Shown: positions 21,046 through 32,959 of the stretch, in pieces
How the letters are laid out: each line of letters opens with the position of its first letter
How positions within the stretch are numbered: position 1 is the stretch's first letter
DNA from: Adiantum capillus-veneris
Lineage: Eukaryota > Streptophyta > Polypodiopsida > Polypodiales > Pteridaceae
Direction of reading: 5' to 3'
NCBI GenBank assembly: GCA_014529385.2
Contig: CM043954.1
Span: forward strand, 95,995,247-96,055,246
Length of the DNA: 60,000 nucleotides
Translations under genes and position numbers: made by a program
Notes under the pieces: generated by a model
Database searches by the model: none
What the model saw: only the letters and a program-made list of their open reading frames with translations
What the model was told of the DNA's origin: nothing

Positions 21046-21494
21046 CTACACACGTGTACAAAATCCAAACCCAAAAAAGTAATGTATAGTCCATCGTAGT
21101 ATCCCATGGACTATGAAGCTTTGTTCATTCTTAGATTTGAACATATCAAGCATATGCATGCCACTCCATAAGTCTTGGATATCGTCAATGAGAGGAGGTA
21201 TAAAATAAACTTCCACGTCCTTAACTTGATTTTTTCTTGGAATTAGCAAGGACGACATCAAGTGCTCTTTCTTCAAGTAAAGAAATGGTGTTGAGTTATA
21301 GTTAATAACCAAGTAGACAATTTTCTTGATTGCATGGAGAATGGGTTTACACCATCCAAGTCAACACCCATTTTGAAAGGGTGAGGCTCTTTATCAAAAT
21401 TTGGCCATTTAGAACTCATGTGCTTGAAGGTAAGACACTGAGAGAGGATTCTCATTATCCCATCTATAGTAGGTTTCTTTGGTCCCCAATCCAT
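21046..21494 (-). pseudogene. CACTA (En/Spm) TNP2-like transposase fragment
   Basis: Two overlapping minus frames (21494-21273, then 21312-21046) together follow the TNP2 transposase. The first has KWPNFDKEPHPFKMGVDLDG and VNPFS, matching the family's 'GLxxDGFNPF' block. The second has LMSSLLIPRKNQ, IPPLIDDIQDLW and LRWTIHYFFGFG, matching 'LLIPGP...PLIDDLxxLW...WTIxDFPxY'. A frameshift near 21290 joins them. Only about 150 of the roughly 700 or more residues remain and no CACTA termini are seen nearby, so it is a dead fragment. Confidence 0.8.
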
Positions 21495-22161
21495 AAGCTT
21501 TGCTAACTTTGGGCTTCAAAAGATATGCTAGATATGGGGCATCAATGGAAAATGATGAAGCGCTTTGCAAGGTATCTTTTCATTTGCATCCTTATAATGA
21601 GATGTATTCCATTATGGACATGTCGTTTTGCTCTCACACTGGCCTTTGTAATGAAGAAATCACTGCCTACGCATGCATTGTATTGTAGTGCATGTGCATG
21701 TGTGTTTGCATGCATGCATGCATGCATGACTTACATGCATGTTTCATGCCACTCTAGAGTATGTTACTAACGAGTGTAGCTTTGGGACAACTAGAAGCTT
21801 TGCAAATGAGTGTAGCGATGTAGCTTTGAACTTTAGGATTTTGACAACTAGAAGAGCGTAGAGTGTTTTCCAATGCATCATACACTTGGCACCCTTGAAC
21901 ATAACAACAAGTTCAATGTATGTTTTGCTAAGCATATGCCATGGATGAGCTTTCTCACTCTCAATGGCATGGCAACTTTGAGTAGAGTAATATCATGGGT
22001 GCGGTGCTGGTAATTCTCCTATCTTCTCCTTACCGATTCTACACGCAAACGTGGCGACGTACTGGGTCTTTCTCAGAGATACTAGGTGGAATCTCATCAG
22101 ATCTTGTGAGATTGCTTGAGGTTCATTCCTTAGCATACTAAAAGTTTGAACAATGCAAGCA
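21495..22161. repeat. Anonymous sequence with a short (GCAT)n at 21707-21727
   Basis: About five tandem GCAT units, which are self-complementary. No gene is supported here. Confidence 0.6.
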
Positions 22162-22335
22162 TTGAACCTAGATGTGTGTAGAAGTGCCCAATCACACCTC
22201 ATGCAAGCCACTTGGACAAACCCACGACCTACGTCAGCATTTTGGCATCGAACCTAGACCGTGTGAAGAAGTGCCCAATTACACCTCATGCAAGCCACAT
22301 GGACAAACCCATGACCTGCGTCAACATTTTGGTTT
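22162..22335. repeat. Tandem duplication, 2 x about 87 bp
   Basis: Both units contain GAAGTGCCCAATYACACCTC and ACAAACCCAYGACCT. The shared CACCTCATGCAAGCC starts at 22195 and 22282. Divergence is modest, so it is older than the 215-bp duplication. Confidence 0.88.
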
Positions 22336-22550
22336 CATTAAAACACCCCCCCTCCCCTAAGGGATTCGTGTCCCTCACAATATTTAAACTATGCACACCA
22401 CAAGAATGTTTGGATAGGTCAAAGTTTTATAATTTTATGCTTGACAAGGTTGATTGTTTGGTTGATGATTGACAAGGTCAATTCTAATTAAGATATGCAA
22501 GGCAAGCAAGGTTGATTGTTTGGTTGATGATCGAGGGGTGAACCACCACT

Positions 22551-22692
<142 letters not shown>

Positions 22693-22778
22693 CCCTAGCG
22701 CGTGCTCTGTCTCTGAAACCCTATCACGTCGTTCTTCAGCCGTAGCCTACCCCTAAAGAGGCTGCCCTGGGAAGGAGG

Positions 22779-22779
22779 T

Positions 22780-22810
<31 letters not shown>

Positions 22811-22820
22811 GGGGGGGGGG
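22779..22820. repeat. (TG)7 followed by a 27-base G run
   Basis: TGTGTG (22779-22793) runs into about 27 consecutive G. Such a run can form a G-quadruplex and is prone to slippage and sequencing error. Confidence 0.93.
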
Positions 22821-23021
22821 AAGGGGGCAATGAATACAGAGCGGAGGCCCTGCTCGAGCTCTAGCTAGAGTTGGTTATGCTAGCGTTGCTGCACAAAGTC
22901 GGCCCTGCTTGCGCTGCTGCACCAATCAACTTCGCCTTCCACAGGCTCACGCATTTCTACAGGCTTCAATGACCTTGAACTACAGATCGACTGCAAAAGA
23001 TCATCTTCAATGATGACTTGC

Positions 23022-23023
<2 letters not shown>

Positions 23024-23116
<93 letters not shown>

Positions 23117-23131
23117 CCCCCCCCCCCCCCC
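23024..23131. repeat. (CT)n followed by an 18-base C run
   Basis: About 90 bp of CT (23024-23113) run into about 18 C ending six bases before the ATG of the neighbouring ORF. It mirrors the (TG)n-G27 tract 300 bp upstream. Confidence 0.95.
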
Positions 23132-23136
23132 ATTAA

Positions 23137-23943
23137 ATGGGTGGTGAACCAAGCAACCTAGCACCTGTGTTGAGAATAAACTCGCAGACAGAGACAATGT
23201 CCTCCTTTGGTACCCCAAACCCCACACGTAAGAGCTTTCTCGCGATGGTGACTACACCAAGGGAAGACCCCCATGCCCGCCAAGATGCACGGATCACGGC
23301 TTTGGAGGCTCAGATTCAAAAGCTCATCAAGGAGAACGTAACACTCAAGCAACGAGTGCATAAGCTTGAGGACAAACAGGTAGTAGAGAGCCAAGCTCTA
23401 CTTGCAAAAACAAACGCAGTCGAAGCCTCCCTCAAAGAGACAGTCAAGGAAGTTCACAAGGTGACACATACAAAGATCGACACCACAATACATGCGGCCT
23501 TACAAGAATGCAAAAAACAAGAATCTCTAGGTCTTAACGCTAGAATCGGGGGGCTCCACACACCATGGTGCACCGATGAGGGCACACTTGAGGACGCAAT
23601 CACCAAGCTCAACGACATTCTTCAACCCATCCACATCAAGCCCGAAAACATTTCTTGGATAAACGACACACATAGACGTGTTCCACCCAAGCAGTGCATC
23701 CTCACATTCAAGGACAAAGAGGAGCGAACGAAGCTATTATGCCAATCCCGCCTTCTCAAAGGAAGAAAGCTTTGGATAGCCGAAGAACTGACTATAAATG
23801 AGCTCAAGGCTAAGGCAAGCGAACTCAAGAAGATGCACTCTTCTCGTAAATAAGGCAAATGGGCGGTCTATCAAGGCAAAAAAGACATCATTCAAGAATT
23901 TCAATCTCCCAAACCAGCCCCCTCCCCACCTAATCCCCCCTAG
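23137..23943 (+). pseudogene. Orphan LINE-like ORF1 protein: coiled coil plus RNA-binding-like domain, one nonsense codon
   Basis: The open frame runs from 23137 (a second ATG at 23197, MSSFGTPNP, may be the true start) to TAA at 23854. The same frame continues after the stop with GKWAVYQGKKDIIQEF and ends at TAG near 23941, so one sense codon seems to have become TAA. Residues about 48-110 form heptads (ITALEAQIQKLIKENVTLKQ and following), a coiled coil. The C-terminal part has CILTFKDKEERTKLLCQSRL then GRKLWIAEELT, the pattern of L1-type ORF1 proteins ('RNL+G...INEDLT'). No endonuclease or RT follows; the next 250 bp are SSR-rich. Identity is inferred from pattern. A domesticated gene is possible but less likely given the stop. 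Confidence 0.6.
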
Positions 23944-24093
23944 GCTCTTTCCTTTTCCTATTTTTTTCCTCTCTTTTATCCCTTGACGGACCCTCAGTCC
24001 TTAACTGATATGTATCCCACACTCTCAACTCGACCAAGCAATTGTAATGTTTTGTTATCGGTCACATAGGTCATGACCTCCGTGGACGATAAT

Positions 24094-24154
<61 letters not shown>
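24094..24154. repeat. (CT)n then (AT)n microsatellite
   Basis: CT at 24094-24118 is joined to AT at 24119-24154. Confidence 0.95.
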
Positions 24155-24157
<3 letters not shown>

Positions 24158-24229
24158 TTGGGATGCAAAGGTTGGAAGCAAGGGTGAACCGTCGCTAGGG
24201 CACTCAAAGTAGGGGTTGGCTATAGATCC

Positions 24230-25140
24230 AAAACAGTTGCACCAAGAGTTGTGGAGTATTGTATGTCCATGTGTGTAGACTATCGTGGTATGAACGTGGT
24301 CACTATTAACAATAAGTATCCGTTGTTGCCAAGGGTAGATGAGTTGTTTGAAAAACGCACACATATGTGCCCATATTTTTATGGAAATAGATCTCTGACC
24401 AGGGTATCATCAAGTAAGAACTAGACTTGCTGATATACCCAAAAAACTGCTTTTTGAACAAGGCTTGGACATTATGAATTTTTGTTATAGCATTTGGTTT
24501 AACCAATGTGCCAACTACTTTTATGATGCTCATGGATAGTATTTTGGAACAGTATTTGAGCAACTGAGTCATTGTCTTTTTCGATGATATCCTAGTCTAG
24601 TGCATGTAAGGAAGAGCACTTACAACATTTGAAGTAGGTGTTTGATCTTCTTAGGCAACACAAATTATATGCTAAAGAATCCAAGTGTGATTTTTTGAAG
24701 ATCGAAATTCACCAGTTGGGCCATATAATTTTTGATGCGGGCCTTCATATGGATCAATCCAAAGTGGAAACCATTTGTAAATGGCCTTCTCGTGACAATT
24801 TGGAAGAGTTCCACATTTTCTTAAGATTTTTAGTTTTTTATTGTACGTTCGTAAAAACTATGTAAGAATTGATTGACCAATTGAAAGCCAAGGGCAAAGC
24901 ATTTTGTTGGGGAGAAGATCATTAGAAAAGTTTTTGAAAGCTCTAGCTATTGCACCCATATTAGCTATTGTGGATCCAATGAAATATTTTGTGCTTGACA
25001 CAGATGCCAAAAATCGAGCTATTGGAGCGATTCTTCTTCAAGTGGAAAGCCAATTAATTTTGAAAGCAAGAAACTTCATTCTAAACACCATTAATCAACT
25101 CATGAAAGAGAGCTATATGCAATAGTTTACGATCCAAAAA
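24230..25140 (+). pseudogene. Gypsy reverse transcriptase/RNase H relic
   Basis: Broken plus frames follow gypsy pol in order: [20 protein letters not shown] (fingers), IVFFDDI-like sequence near 24575, LRQHKLYAKESKCDFLK, LGHIIFDAGLHMDQSKVE (thumb), then FVLDTDAKNRAIGAILLQ (RNase H start). At least six stops and several shifts are present. It is a chromovirus-like gypsy unlike elements D and G in sequence. No LTR is seen. Confidence 0.85.
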
Positions 25141-25649
25141 AGTGGTGACATTATATGTATATGTATGGTGCTCAATCTGAAATAATTTAAGTTTTAAAAA
25201 AAATCAAAAAAACAGAAACGTCACACAACCGGCTGAGAAAAAAAAAAGGAAAAGAAAAACCCCCAATTGTTCTTAAGCTCGAGCACGGTCTTGGTCTTGA
25301 TATAGGGATATATATACCCTACTCCTTGGAAGGTGGAATGGGAAATGTGGGATAAGGGCTCCTCCTTTTCCATCCACTAGCTTCCTTAGACTTTCCCTCT
25401 CTTGCCTACACGCCCAAGTGGACATATTCAATTGTTTTGGGGATTACGAGGGCTTTCGATAACCAAATTGGGTGATGTAAAGCACTCCACTCCACGTTCC
25501 TCTAAACGATACACTTTTCTCAAGCTATCGTATGCCTGATTCCACATTACACACCTCAAAAAGTTAAGGAAATAAGAAAAAATAAAGCAAAAACGACTAA
25601 AATAGCTAGTGGTGAGGCCTCTTGGGGTACTTGTCAATGCCTTTAGGAT
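25141..25649. other. Anonymous sequence
   Basis: A-rich runs and no supported gene. It could include the 5' LTR or leader of element D, but no matching copy is found in the window. Confidence 0.4.
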
Positions 25650-26789
25650 ATGCACGTCACATGTATCTATGCTTTGGTAGTCCTAGAGTGTAAAATACTC
25701 GAGAGTGCTTCAAATTACGTGGGCACTCACTATCCACCTACGTTAGGTTCTGGACCTTCGACTGGGACCCAAGGTAGAGCGACCCAAGATCCACATATCA
25801 CGTCTAGTGACTCTTCGTTCGACTACGACATAATGGAAGGGTACCCTACACAAAAACCTGAGAGTGTGAGTCAAGGCATGCATGCCTTGGACCCACAACC
25901 TAGGTCTAGTTTTGTTTAGTCGCTTAAGAGAGACCTTTAGTAGAGCCACTCAGTCTGAACATGCGGCTAGCATAGTGAATGAAGGGGGTGGGGAGGTAAA
26001 TTCACCTTTCATGTTAAATGTAGACCCACTTTCCTGGAAATTTCCCATGTGAATATTTTATCCACTACACTCCTTGGCCCCTCAGAGCTATTCCCCTCTG
26101 AAGTTATATTATGTGATGGTAGGAGTCTTGCTGAAGTGCAAGAGGTTGAACGCTATATCCTTGTAGCTAGGGAAAACAAAATTGAAAGCTTACACAAGAC
26201 CGAGCAAAGGAGAGAACTAAATACAAAGGCCCCTTTGACAAAAATCATGCCATCAAGCAATTGAGTACTCCCAAATTACCAACCACTAAGGATCAGACAA
26301 TAAGGAGCTGCATCTACTTCGAAGGACACCCCTAGCACCTCAATCCTAGATGGGGCATTTCTAAATGAAAATTGGGAGTATAAACTACAAACAGAGACTT
26401 TAATCGACCTATACATTGGTCACACCTACCACGTGGGTTGATTAGATGTTATACAATCCACATCAGGTGCTACCAGTGTAGAGGAAGGAGCAACAACAAA
26501 GAGTTTGTGATGTCATCCATAAGGTTATCGAGTTGGAGAGGCAGCATAAAGGGATTGACATGCCTTCAACAAGTCTCATGAGATTCTTGGATATGGGGAA
26601 GGCCAAACAGCCAACCTTATCACAAATGGAGACTCCCTCTATGAGCCCGATGGATCCTTCATATGTTGTTTCACCAGGAGTCTAACCCATAAGCGATAGT
26701 TTTACCTTTCCAAATTTAGCTCATCTTTCCCTTGATGACCCAATGGCTACCATTCCTACCCCAATGATGATCATGGCAAAAAGTACACC

Positions 26790-28642
26790 ATGGCCTCATT
26801 TGTTAATAAAGTACCGCTACCTAGTAGCACAGTGCCTACAACATTACATACAAGTGTGTATCAATCATATGTACATGTTGCCCCTCGTGCTCATGTAGCT
26901 CCTACACCCCCAATTGTTTCAAAAACTTATGTTCTACTACCACCCTATCCAAGCCCTTATTTTAGTGGAGCCATATCGAGTAGCATTAACATGTCACATC
27001 CCACGTCTGCTAGGCCTAGGGCCACACATGTGGACCTTGGGCCATCGCATGGCGTAATGCCATACCAAGTCCCATTGCCAATTCCTATGCGGTCGTAGGA
27101 GCACCTCTACCCACTATACCTGCTCACTTGGGTGACTTGGCAACATTTGCTCAAGCTATCGATTGGTCTATTGCTGAAAATATGCATAGCACGCCTGATA
27201 GAGAGCCTAGAAGCAAGATAGTGTAAGCAGCCAAGCTTACACAAAAATTTAGTGGGGATGGAGATGCTGGAAAGCATATCGAGGTATTTGAACACGTATG
27301 TGATCCCTGGAAGAGCACAATGAGCTACAAAAGTGTAAGGCTTTAAGCTTGACTCTAAGTGGAAAGGTAAGAGATTGGTATAGAACCTCAAGGAATGAAG
27401 AGCTCATGCACTATCCCACTCTTAGGAATTGTTTTTGAAAGAGTACATACAAGAGGGAGTGCTTTGGGATGTAGTCTCTTAGCTCTAGAAAACCCAACGT
27501 GAGGAAGGTGAGTCAGTGAGAGACTTTATTAGTCGTTTAAAGAATTTAAATTCTTGTTGTAATCCAAATGAGCTTTTAACAATAACCAATTGCTTGATAG
27601 ATTCATTAGGGGATTATGACATGAGGATATCTATAATGGTCTAGTTATTAAAGGTATCACTACTTGGGAAGCATTCACCACCAATGCAATCCAATTGGAA
27701 GACAATTTAATGATTGTAGGAGAAAGAGTGCCTATTGAGCCAAAATCTACTAGCTCGCAAGCGAGCGGCCATGAGCCGATGACCATAAAACCCATTGTCA
27801 AAGAGAAAAAGCTATCTGAGATGACTCCGGCTGACCTAACCAAGGCTATTCAAGAAACCCTCAAAGATAATTGTGCTCCACAAAACAATCATATGTATCC
27901 AAGAAGGGGCCAACAATGGTGCTCAATTTGCTTTGGTCCACATAGTACCAGTGAATAACCTACGTCTAGAGTAAAATTGAACGGGTATTGCAATGCATGT
28001 GGGAGGTATGGTCATCAAGCCAAGTATTGCATATGTTTAAACATGTGATGGCAAATAGGCCCCAACTTTGGCATGGATGGACACACCTCGAGTGCCTCCG
28101 TTGATGCCTTCCCCACCTGCTGAACAACCATCACAACACACGGTCCCTAGGGCCCAAAATGTTGTGCAAACAACACCATTACCACCTCCAGTGTAGGACC
28201 ACAAACCCCGCATCCGAGAGTCACTCCTATGAACCAAGTGGGTTGCGAGTCATCTAGTGCTTGTGTGGATTGTGAGGATGATATAGATCCTAGTATTGCC
28301 TATGGAATCGATGCACTTGAGGAGTGTCTATAGTACTGCATGGAGGACTACAGGGGACAAGTCAAACCTATCTATCAAGTAGCTACTCTTGCAGTAAGAG
28401 GCCAAAATATCAATCTCACTGTCAAGAGACCACCTCTTCAATGCTACGAGTGTGGGGGTCCACATTGTGTAGCTGAGTGTCCTACTAGACTACAAAAGAA
28501 TGCCACTCTAGGGCAGAGCAATCAAGGGAGCACATCTACCATGTCGATACTCATGTATAATCGATGTGGCATAGATCATTTGATTTCCCAATGTCCTAAT
28601 AATCCAAATGCGCCCAAGATCATGCCATTAAACTTAATTTAG
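26790..28642 (+). pseudogene. Element D gag with zinc-knuckle region
   Basis: Pieces in several frames: a proline- and serine-rich N-terminus (26790-27098), a gag core near 27235-27420 (FSGDGDAGKHIEVFEHVCD, then LTLSGKVRDWYR), a linker (27695-27958) with CSICF...YCNACGRYGHQAKYC, and a second knuckle area (28340-28642) with CYECGGPHCVAECP and CGIDHLISQCP. Three cysteine clusters of the CX2CX4HX4C type are thus present in more or less altered form. Many stops separate them. Confidence 0.75.
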
Positions 28643-29569
28643 ATTACCAAGGCATCATCACAAAGTACACCTATGGTACCGGTAAATGTACTCTCACGAT
28701 TGATGCTCCAAAACCAAAATTATATTCTTGAAGAAAGAGATGTAGCATCAATTGCCCAATCCAAGAAGAAGAAGAAAACACGAAGGAAGAGATCGTCGCA
28801 AAAGGCAGCAAAGTCAAACCCTATCTCAAAGACCAACATAAGGACAGGTGACAACTTTGTGTATATGAACAATCTTGAAGATGATTTTGATTTAGATGAA
28901 ACCATGGAGACTAAAACGGCCATTATGAAAGAAAAAAACAAGGAGGATCATCATGAGCTACAATGGCCAAAACCCAAGGAACCTAGGAAGAAGATTGGAA
29001 CTTACCCAAACCCTATAGGGAGATCGAGTGGGTCAAGCAATTAAGGAGTTTGATAGACGAGAGCCAAAGGGGGCTAGAGCCAGCACCTAGGTAGATCCAA
29101 ATTACAAACACATTGTTTCCTACACAAAATCAACCTCACAAGGACCATAGACCACTAGCCATACCTAGTGTCATCCAAGAACAAAGTGGATCTAACTCAT
29201 TGGAAAGTGGGCATACTCCCTTCTTGTTCAAGAGAATATTCACGGAAGGATCACCTGACCCTATTGAAGAAATGGAGATTCCATCTTCCCCATGTCGGAA
29301 GCCCAAAAAGTGTCGTTAAATATTGCCAAATTGATGGATTTCATGGCTTCAAAAGTTAGAACCACCATCATGTCTAAACTATATGGAGATCCCGAGCTAT
29401 TCCTAGCTCTTTGAGCTTTCCTCAATGGAGAATTGAAATTTTGGTTACCACAATTTGCACAGATGGATAGGGCTAACAAAGTGCCAGTAGAGGAGGAACC
29501 CTTAGATCCAGAACCCAACTTAGATGAGAACTCTGTTGTTGAAATACCTATTAACAAGTTGGGATAATA

Positions 29570-30191
29570 TTTTGAAGGCGATGAATCCAATGCAACCCTA
29601 CAAGTCACTACCAAAGGATTAACTATGAAGGGAATCCTTGATGGTGGCACTGGGGTTAGCATTGTAACTAAAATTTGATGGGAATCTATGGAGAGACCTC
29701 ACCTTGGGACTACAAACATAGTGGTAAAGATGGCCAATGGGACTATCGTTAAACCTATTGGGATGCTAGAAGATCTCAAGGTCAAGGTCCTTGAACACAA
29801 GGTAAGGCACACCGTCATTGTTATAAATTTTTCCAAGCACATTATGTCATATGAGATGATCTTAGGACGTCCTTTCATGAGGGAAGCAAAAATGGTGCAT
29901 GACTGGTCTAAAAACCATGTCTACTTACAATTCCAAGACTCTGTCATTCAAGTTGATCTTGTAATTGGTCGAGCACATCCTCTAGGAGATAGATTTATAA
30001 TTGACCATCGATCTGACACCACAATTCACTCAGCCCCACTACAATATTGTTACACATGTAAAAAAGACACTGATGTTGGGAAAGATTCCCCTTATATAGA
30101 TGTTTTATCTAAATTTTCTGAGTCTGACAATGTGGACTGGGTCCACCTAGCAGCAACCATAGACACGTGGGGAAATAGAGGGACAACCTAG
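29570..30191 (+). pseudogene. Element D retropepsin-like protease
   Basis: GILDGGTGVSIVT (active-site D-G-G in place of D-[ST]-G) lies at about 29630-29670. After a stop the frame continues with VKMANGTIVKPIGMLEDLKV and EMILGRPFM, the protease flap and the ILGRPF end motif typical of OTA elements. An acidic tail follows to 30191. Confidence 0.8.
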
Positions 30192-31000
30192 GTAACACAT
30201 GAGGGGGACAAAATGCCACAACTTGTACCTTTGAATATGATAGAAGCAATGCATATAGCTCTTGATGACCTACAAGATGATGGCTTGTTGACTGACATTG
30301 AAAACAATAGCGTCTCATAAGACTATAGCCCACACGATTTGGAGCCTGAATCATCAATTGAAATTGACTTCGAGGATGAAGAATCTGAATTGAATATTGG
30401 TGCAAATATGGAGATGAACCATTCAAAGCCCAATAGTACCCTAATTGACAATCTATCCTTGAGAGGAGAAGATACAAGTAACGATTCATCTAGTGACTCT
30501 GCACTGGAGATATGTCATAATAAAAAATAAGACAAGAGAAGAGATATAAGAGACGATGATATTGAGCAATGTGCGTGCTAGGATAAATAAAAAGAAATAA
30601 ATCACAAAATGGCTTAGTTATGTGGAGACATGTGATGCCCATCGAAAGTTGGTAGATAATTGACGCGAATACCTTCAAAGTTTCATGTGATGTATATCCA
30701 CAGCCCATTGACACAATTAGAGGTTGAAAACCAAAGTTGAGTTGTACTATAAGGAGACACCAAAACTGAGAATTAGCTCAACAACAAAGGGAAGCAAAAG
30801 TGAAATCAGAGTCCACAACACAACAAGATCCCATAGACTTACACCCTGCACCTGAGCATTTCAAATCCTACATACCAATGGAAGTAATGGATTCTATGAT
30901 GGTCCATCAATAGTTAAGGAAATGTAGTTAGCAGACTCAAGTGAGGAGTCCAAACCTTTTTTCGTTGCCTAAGATCTGATAGTGACTAAGGAATATGTAC
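30192..31000 (+). other. Element D spacer between protease and RT
   Basis: Acidic, low-conservation sequence (for example 30339-30530) with stops, as in the protease-RT linkers of OTA elements. No separate gene is evident. Confidence 0.5.
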
Positions 31001-31860
31001 TTAAGGAGCTCCTCAAAGAATTCAAGGACATATTTTCTTGGACGTATGACAACATGAAGGGCATTCCACCTTTCATAGTACAACATAAAGATTAACACTA
31101 CTAAACCAGTCAAACAAAGACCCTATCCAATGAATCCGAAGTATGCGAAGATTATTCAAGAAGAACTTAAAAATCTTATCAAATGTGGATTCATATACCC
31201 TATTGAGCACTCACAATGAGTGTCTCCAATGGTTATTGTGCCTAAAAAGAACGAGAAACTCAGAGTGTGTGTGGATCTCAAGAAGGTTAATGTAGCCACT
31301 AGGAGAGACCATTACCCCTTGCCATATTCAAAACATGTGCTTGAAAAAGTTGCAGGAAAAGAAGCTTATAGCTTTTTTGATGGGTACTTTGGTTGCAATC
31401 AAATCACGATTGCACTAGAGGACCAAGCTTAAACCACTTTTATAACCGAATTTGGAGTGTTTGCATTTCGTGTTATGGCTTTTGGTTTAACCAATGCCCT
31501 TGCTACATTCCAAAGATTAATAAACACTGCTTTTAGGGGATATGCAAGAGTGAAGCTTTTTTAGATGGATTTTGTGTTTATTCCTCTTGGAAAGAACATC
31601 TACCATGTTTACAAAAGTGTTTGAAAGGTGTAGATTGTATCGCATCTCATTAAACCCTTTCAAATGCCAATTTTGGGTTAAACATGGAGTCATTATAGGA
31701 CATATAGTGTCCAAGGATGGGATTTCCACATATGAGAGAAAAATTAAAGCCATTTTCAATTTTCCACCACCTACAAAATATAAAGGAGTTCAAAGGTTCA
31801 TGGGCCATGTTGCTTATTATGAGCAGTTATTGTACAAGCTTCTTATTGAGTTTCACTAGA
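31000..31860 (+). pseudogene. Element D reverse transcriptase, catalytic motif lost
   Basis: From LLKEFKDIFSW (31010) through SPMVIVPKKNEKLRVCVDLK, YSFFDGYFGCNQ and FAFRVMAFGLTNALATFQ. The YxDD box reads F-L-D-G-F in the frame that continues CVYSSWKEHL (near 31560), so the second catalytic Asp is Gly. The thumb (GHIVSKDGISTYERK) follows, and a TAG stop at about 31857 ends LLIEFH. Confidence 0.85.
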
Positions 31861-32440
31861 CTGCGGAGTGTGACCATGCTTTTGAGTTACTAAAAAGGGC
31901 CTTGACAAGTGCCCCAATCCTATGAGTACCAAATTGGAATGTAATTTTCCATTTGCAAATTGATGCATCAAACTTGGCTATTGGGTGTGTTCTAGCTCAA
32001 CCAGGAGAACATACACTGGACTACCCCGTTAGCTTCGAAAGTTGCCAATTGAATGATATTGAGAGGAACCACACCACTACAAGGCAAAAAGGTTTAGCTA
32101 TCATTTATGCAATAAAGAAATTTTGCTATTACCTTCTTGACAATACATTTGTTTTTAATAAGGATCATCAAGCATTGTTGTATCTAGTAAACAAATCATG
32201 TTCCACAAGAAGAATTACACTATGGTTATTAATTCTCCTTGAGTTTGATTTTATCGTTGTGGTGAGACCCGGTAAAAGACATGTCATTGCTGATCATTTG
32301 TCTCGCATACCCAATGGTGAAGCCCCTACTGGAATCGATGATGAATTGCTCGATACTTCCCTATTCCTTGTCGAGACCATGCTTGAGTGGAGTGAGAAGA
32401 TTGTAAAATTTTTATTTAATAATTTTCCACCGAAATAGCT
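31861..32440 (+). pseudogene. Element D RNase H
   Basis: FHLQIDASNLAIGCVLAQPG gives the first Asp, and DHQALLYLVNKSC supplies the later Asp. The region of the catalytic Glu (TTTRQKGLA where relatives have TTTEREGLA) is changed. It ends LADHLSRI-like (IADHLSRIPNGEAP), a sign of the gypsy tether, then an acidic linker. The domain stays open for 160 residues (31953-32438). Confidence 0.87.
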
Positions 32441-32527
32441 TTGTAAGGATTTAGCTCGTAAGGAATGTGAACCTTATTCTCATATTTCATGAACTCTCTA
32501 CAAGCTAGGGAAGGACGATATTCATAT

Positions 32528-32600
32528 TGCAAACTGGGTAGTCAAGATGGCGAGAACACACTTCATACTTGCACGCACGCCCCTCTAGATCGAGGATACC

Positions 32601-32659
<59 letters not shown>

Positions 32660-32939
32660 TGGGTGCAATCATCCCCCCATGCCTAGAGTCGCTTCCTCTA
32701 GGCATGTATTTATATTAATTCCAAAAATGGGACAACTCATAATTGAGGCTATTTACATTCCACTTTGGGGATAAAGACTTTATGGAAATAGCTAGAAACC
32801 CTAATTCTTATTGACCTATTCCATGTCCTGCTATCTCCTGTAAGCCACCTGCCCATGACTCAGCTATCCTGACTTGCTACATCACGCACACATGACCATA
32901 AGTGTTAGTGTCCAACTTCTCAGAATCCATTCCATAACA
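32528..32939 (-). repeat. Element E 3' LTR with embedded (GA)n
   Basis: 412 bp. The GA tract at 32604-32657 is about 54 bp long, half the length of that in the partner LTR. The PPT side (32940 on) reads purine-poor TTACCCCGGGGTA on the minus strand. Confidence 0.88.
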
Positions 32940-32959
32940 TACCCCGGGGTAACAAAAGC

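Larger units (their letters stand above)
25650..32527 (+). mobile_element. Element D, left part: OTA (Athila/Tat-like) gypsy retrotransposon, highly degraded
   Basis: Plus-strand order is gag (about 26.8-28.6 kb), protease (about 29.6-30.2), RT (about 31.0-31.6), RNase H (to 32440). Integrase follows only at 46355-46925, beyond the insertion of element E at 32528. The RT wording (CVDLKK.N, HYPLPYSKHVLEKVAGKEAY, SFFDGYFGCNQI) is of the plant non-chromodomain OTA clade. Stops occur throughout. The 5' border and LTR are not identified. Confidence 0.82.
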
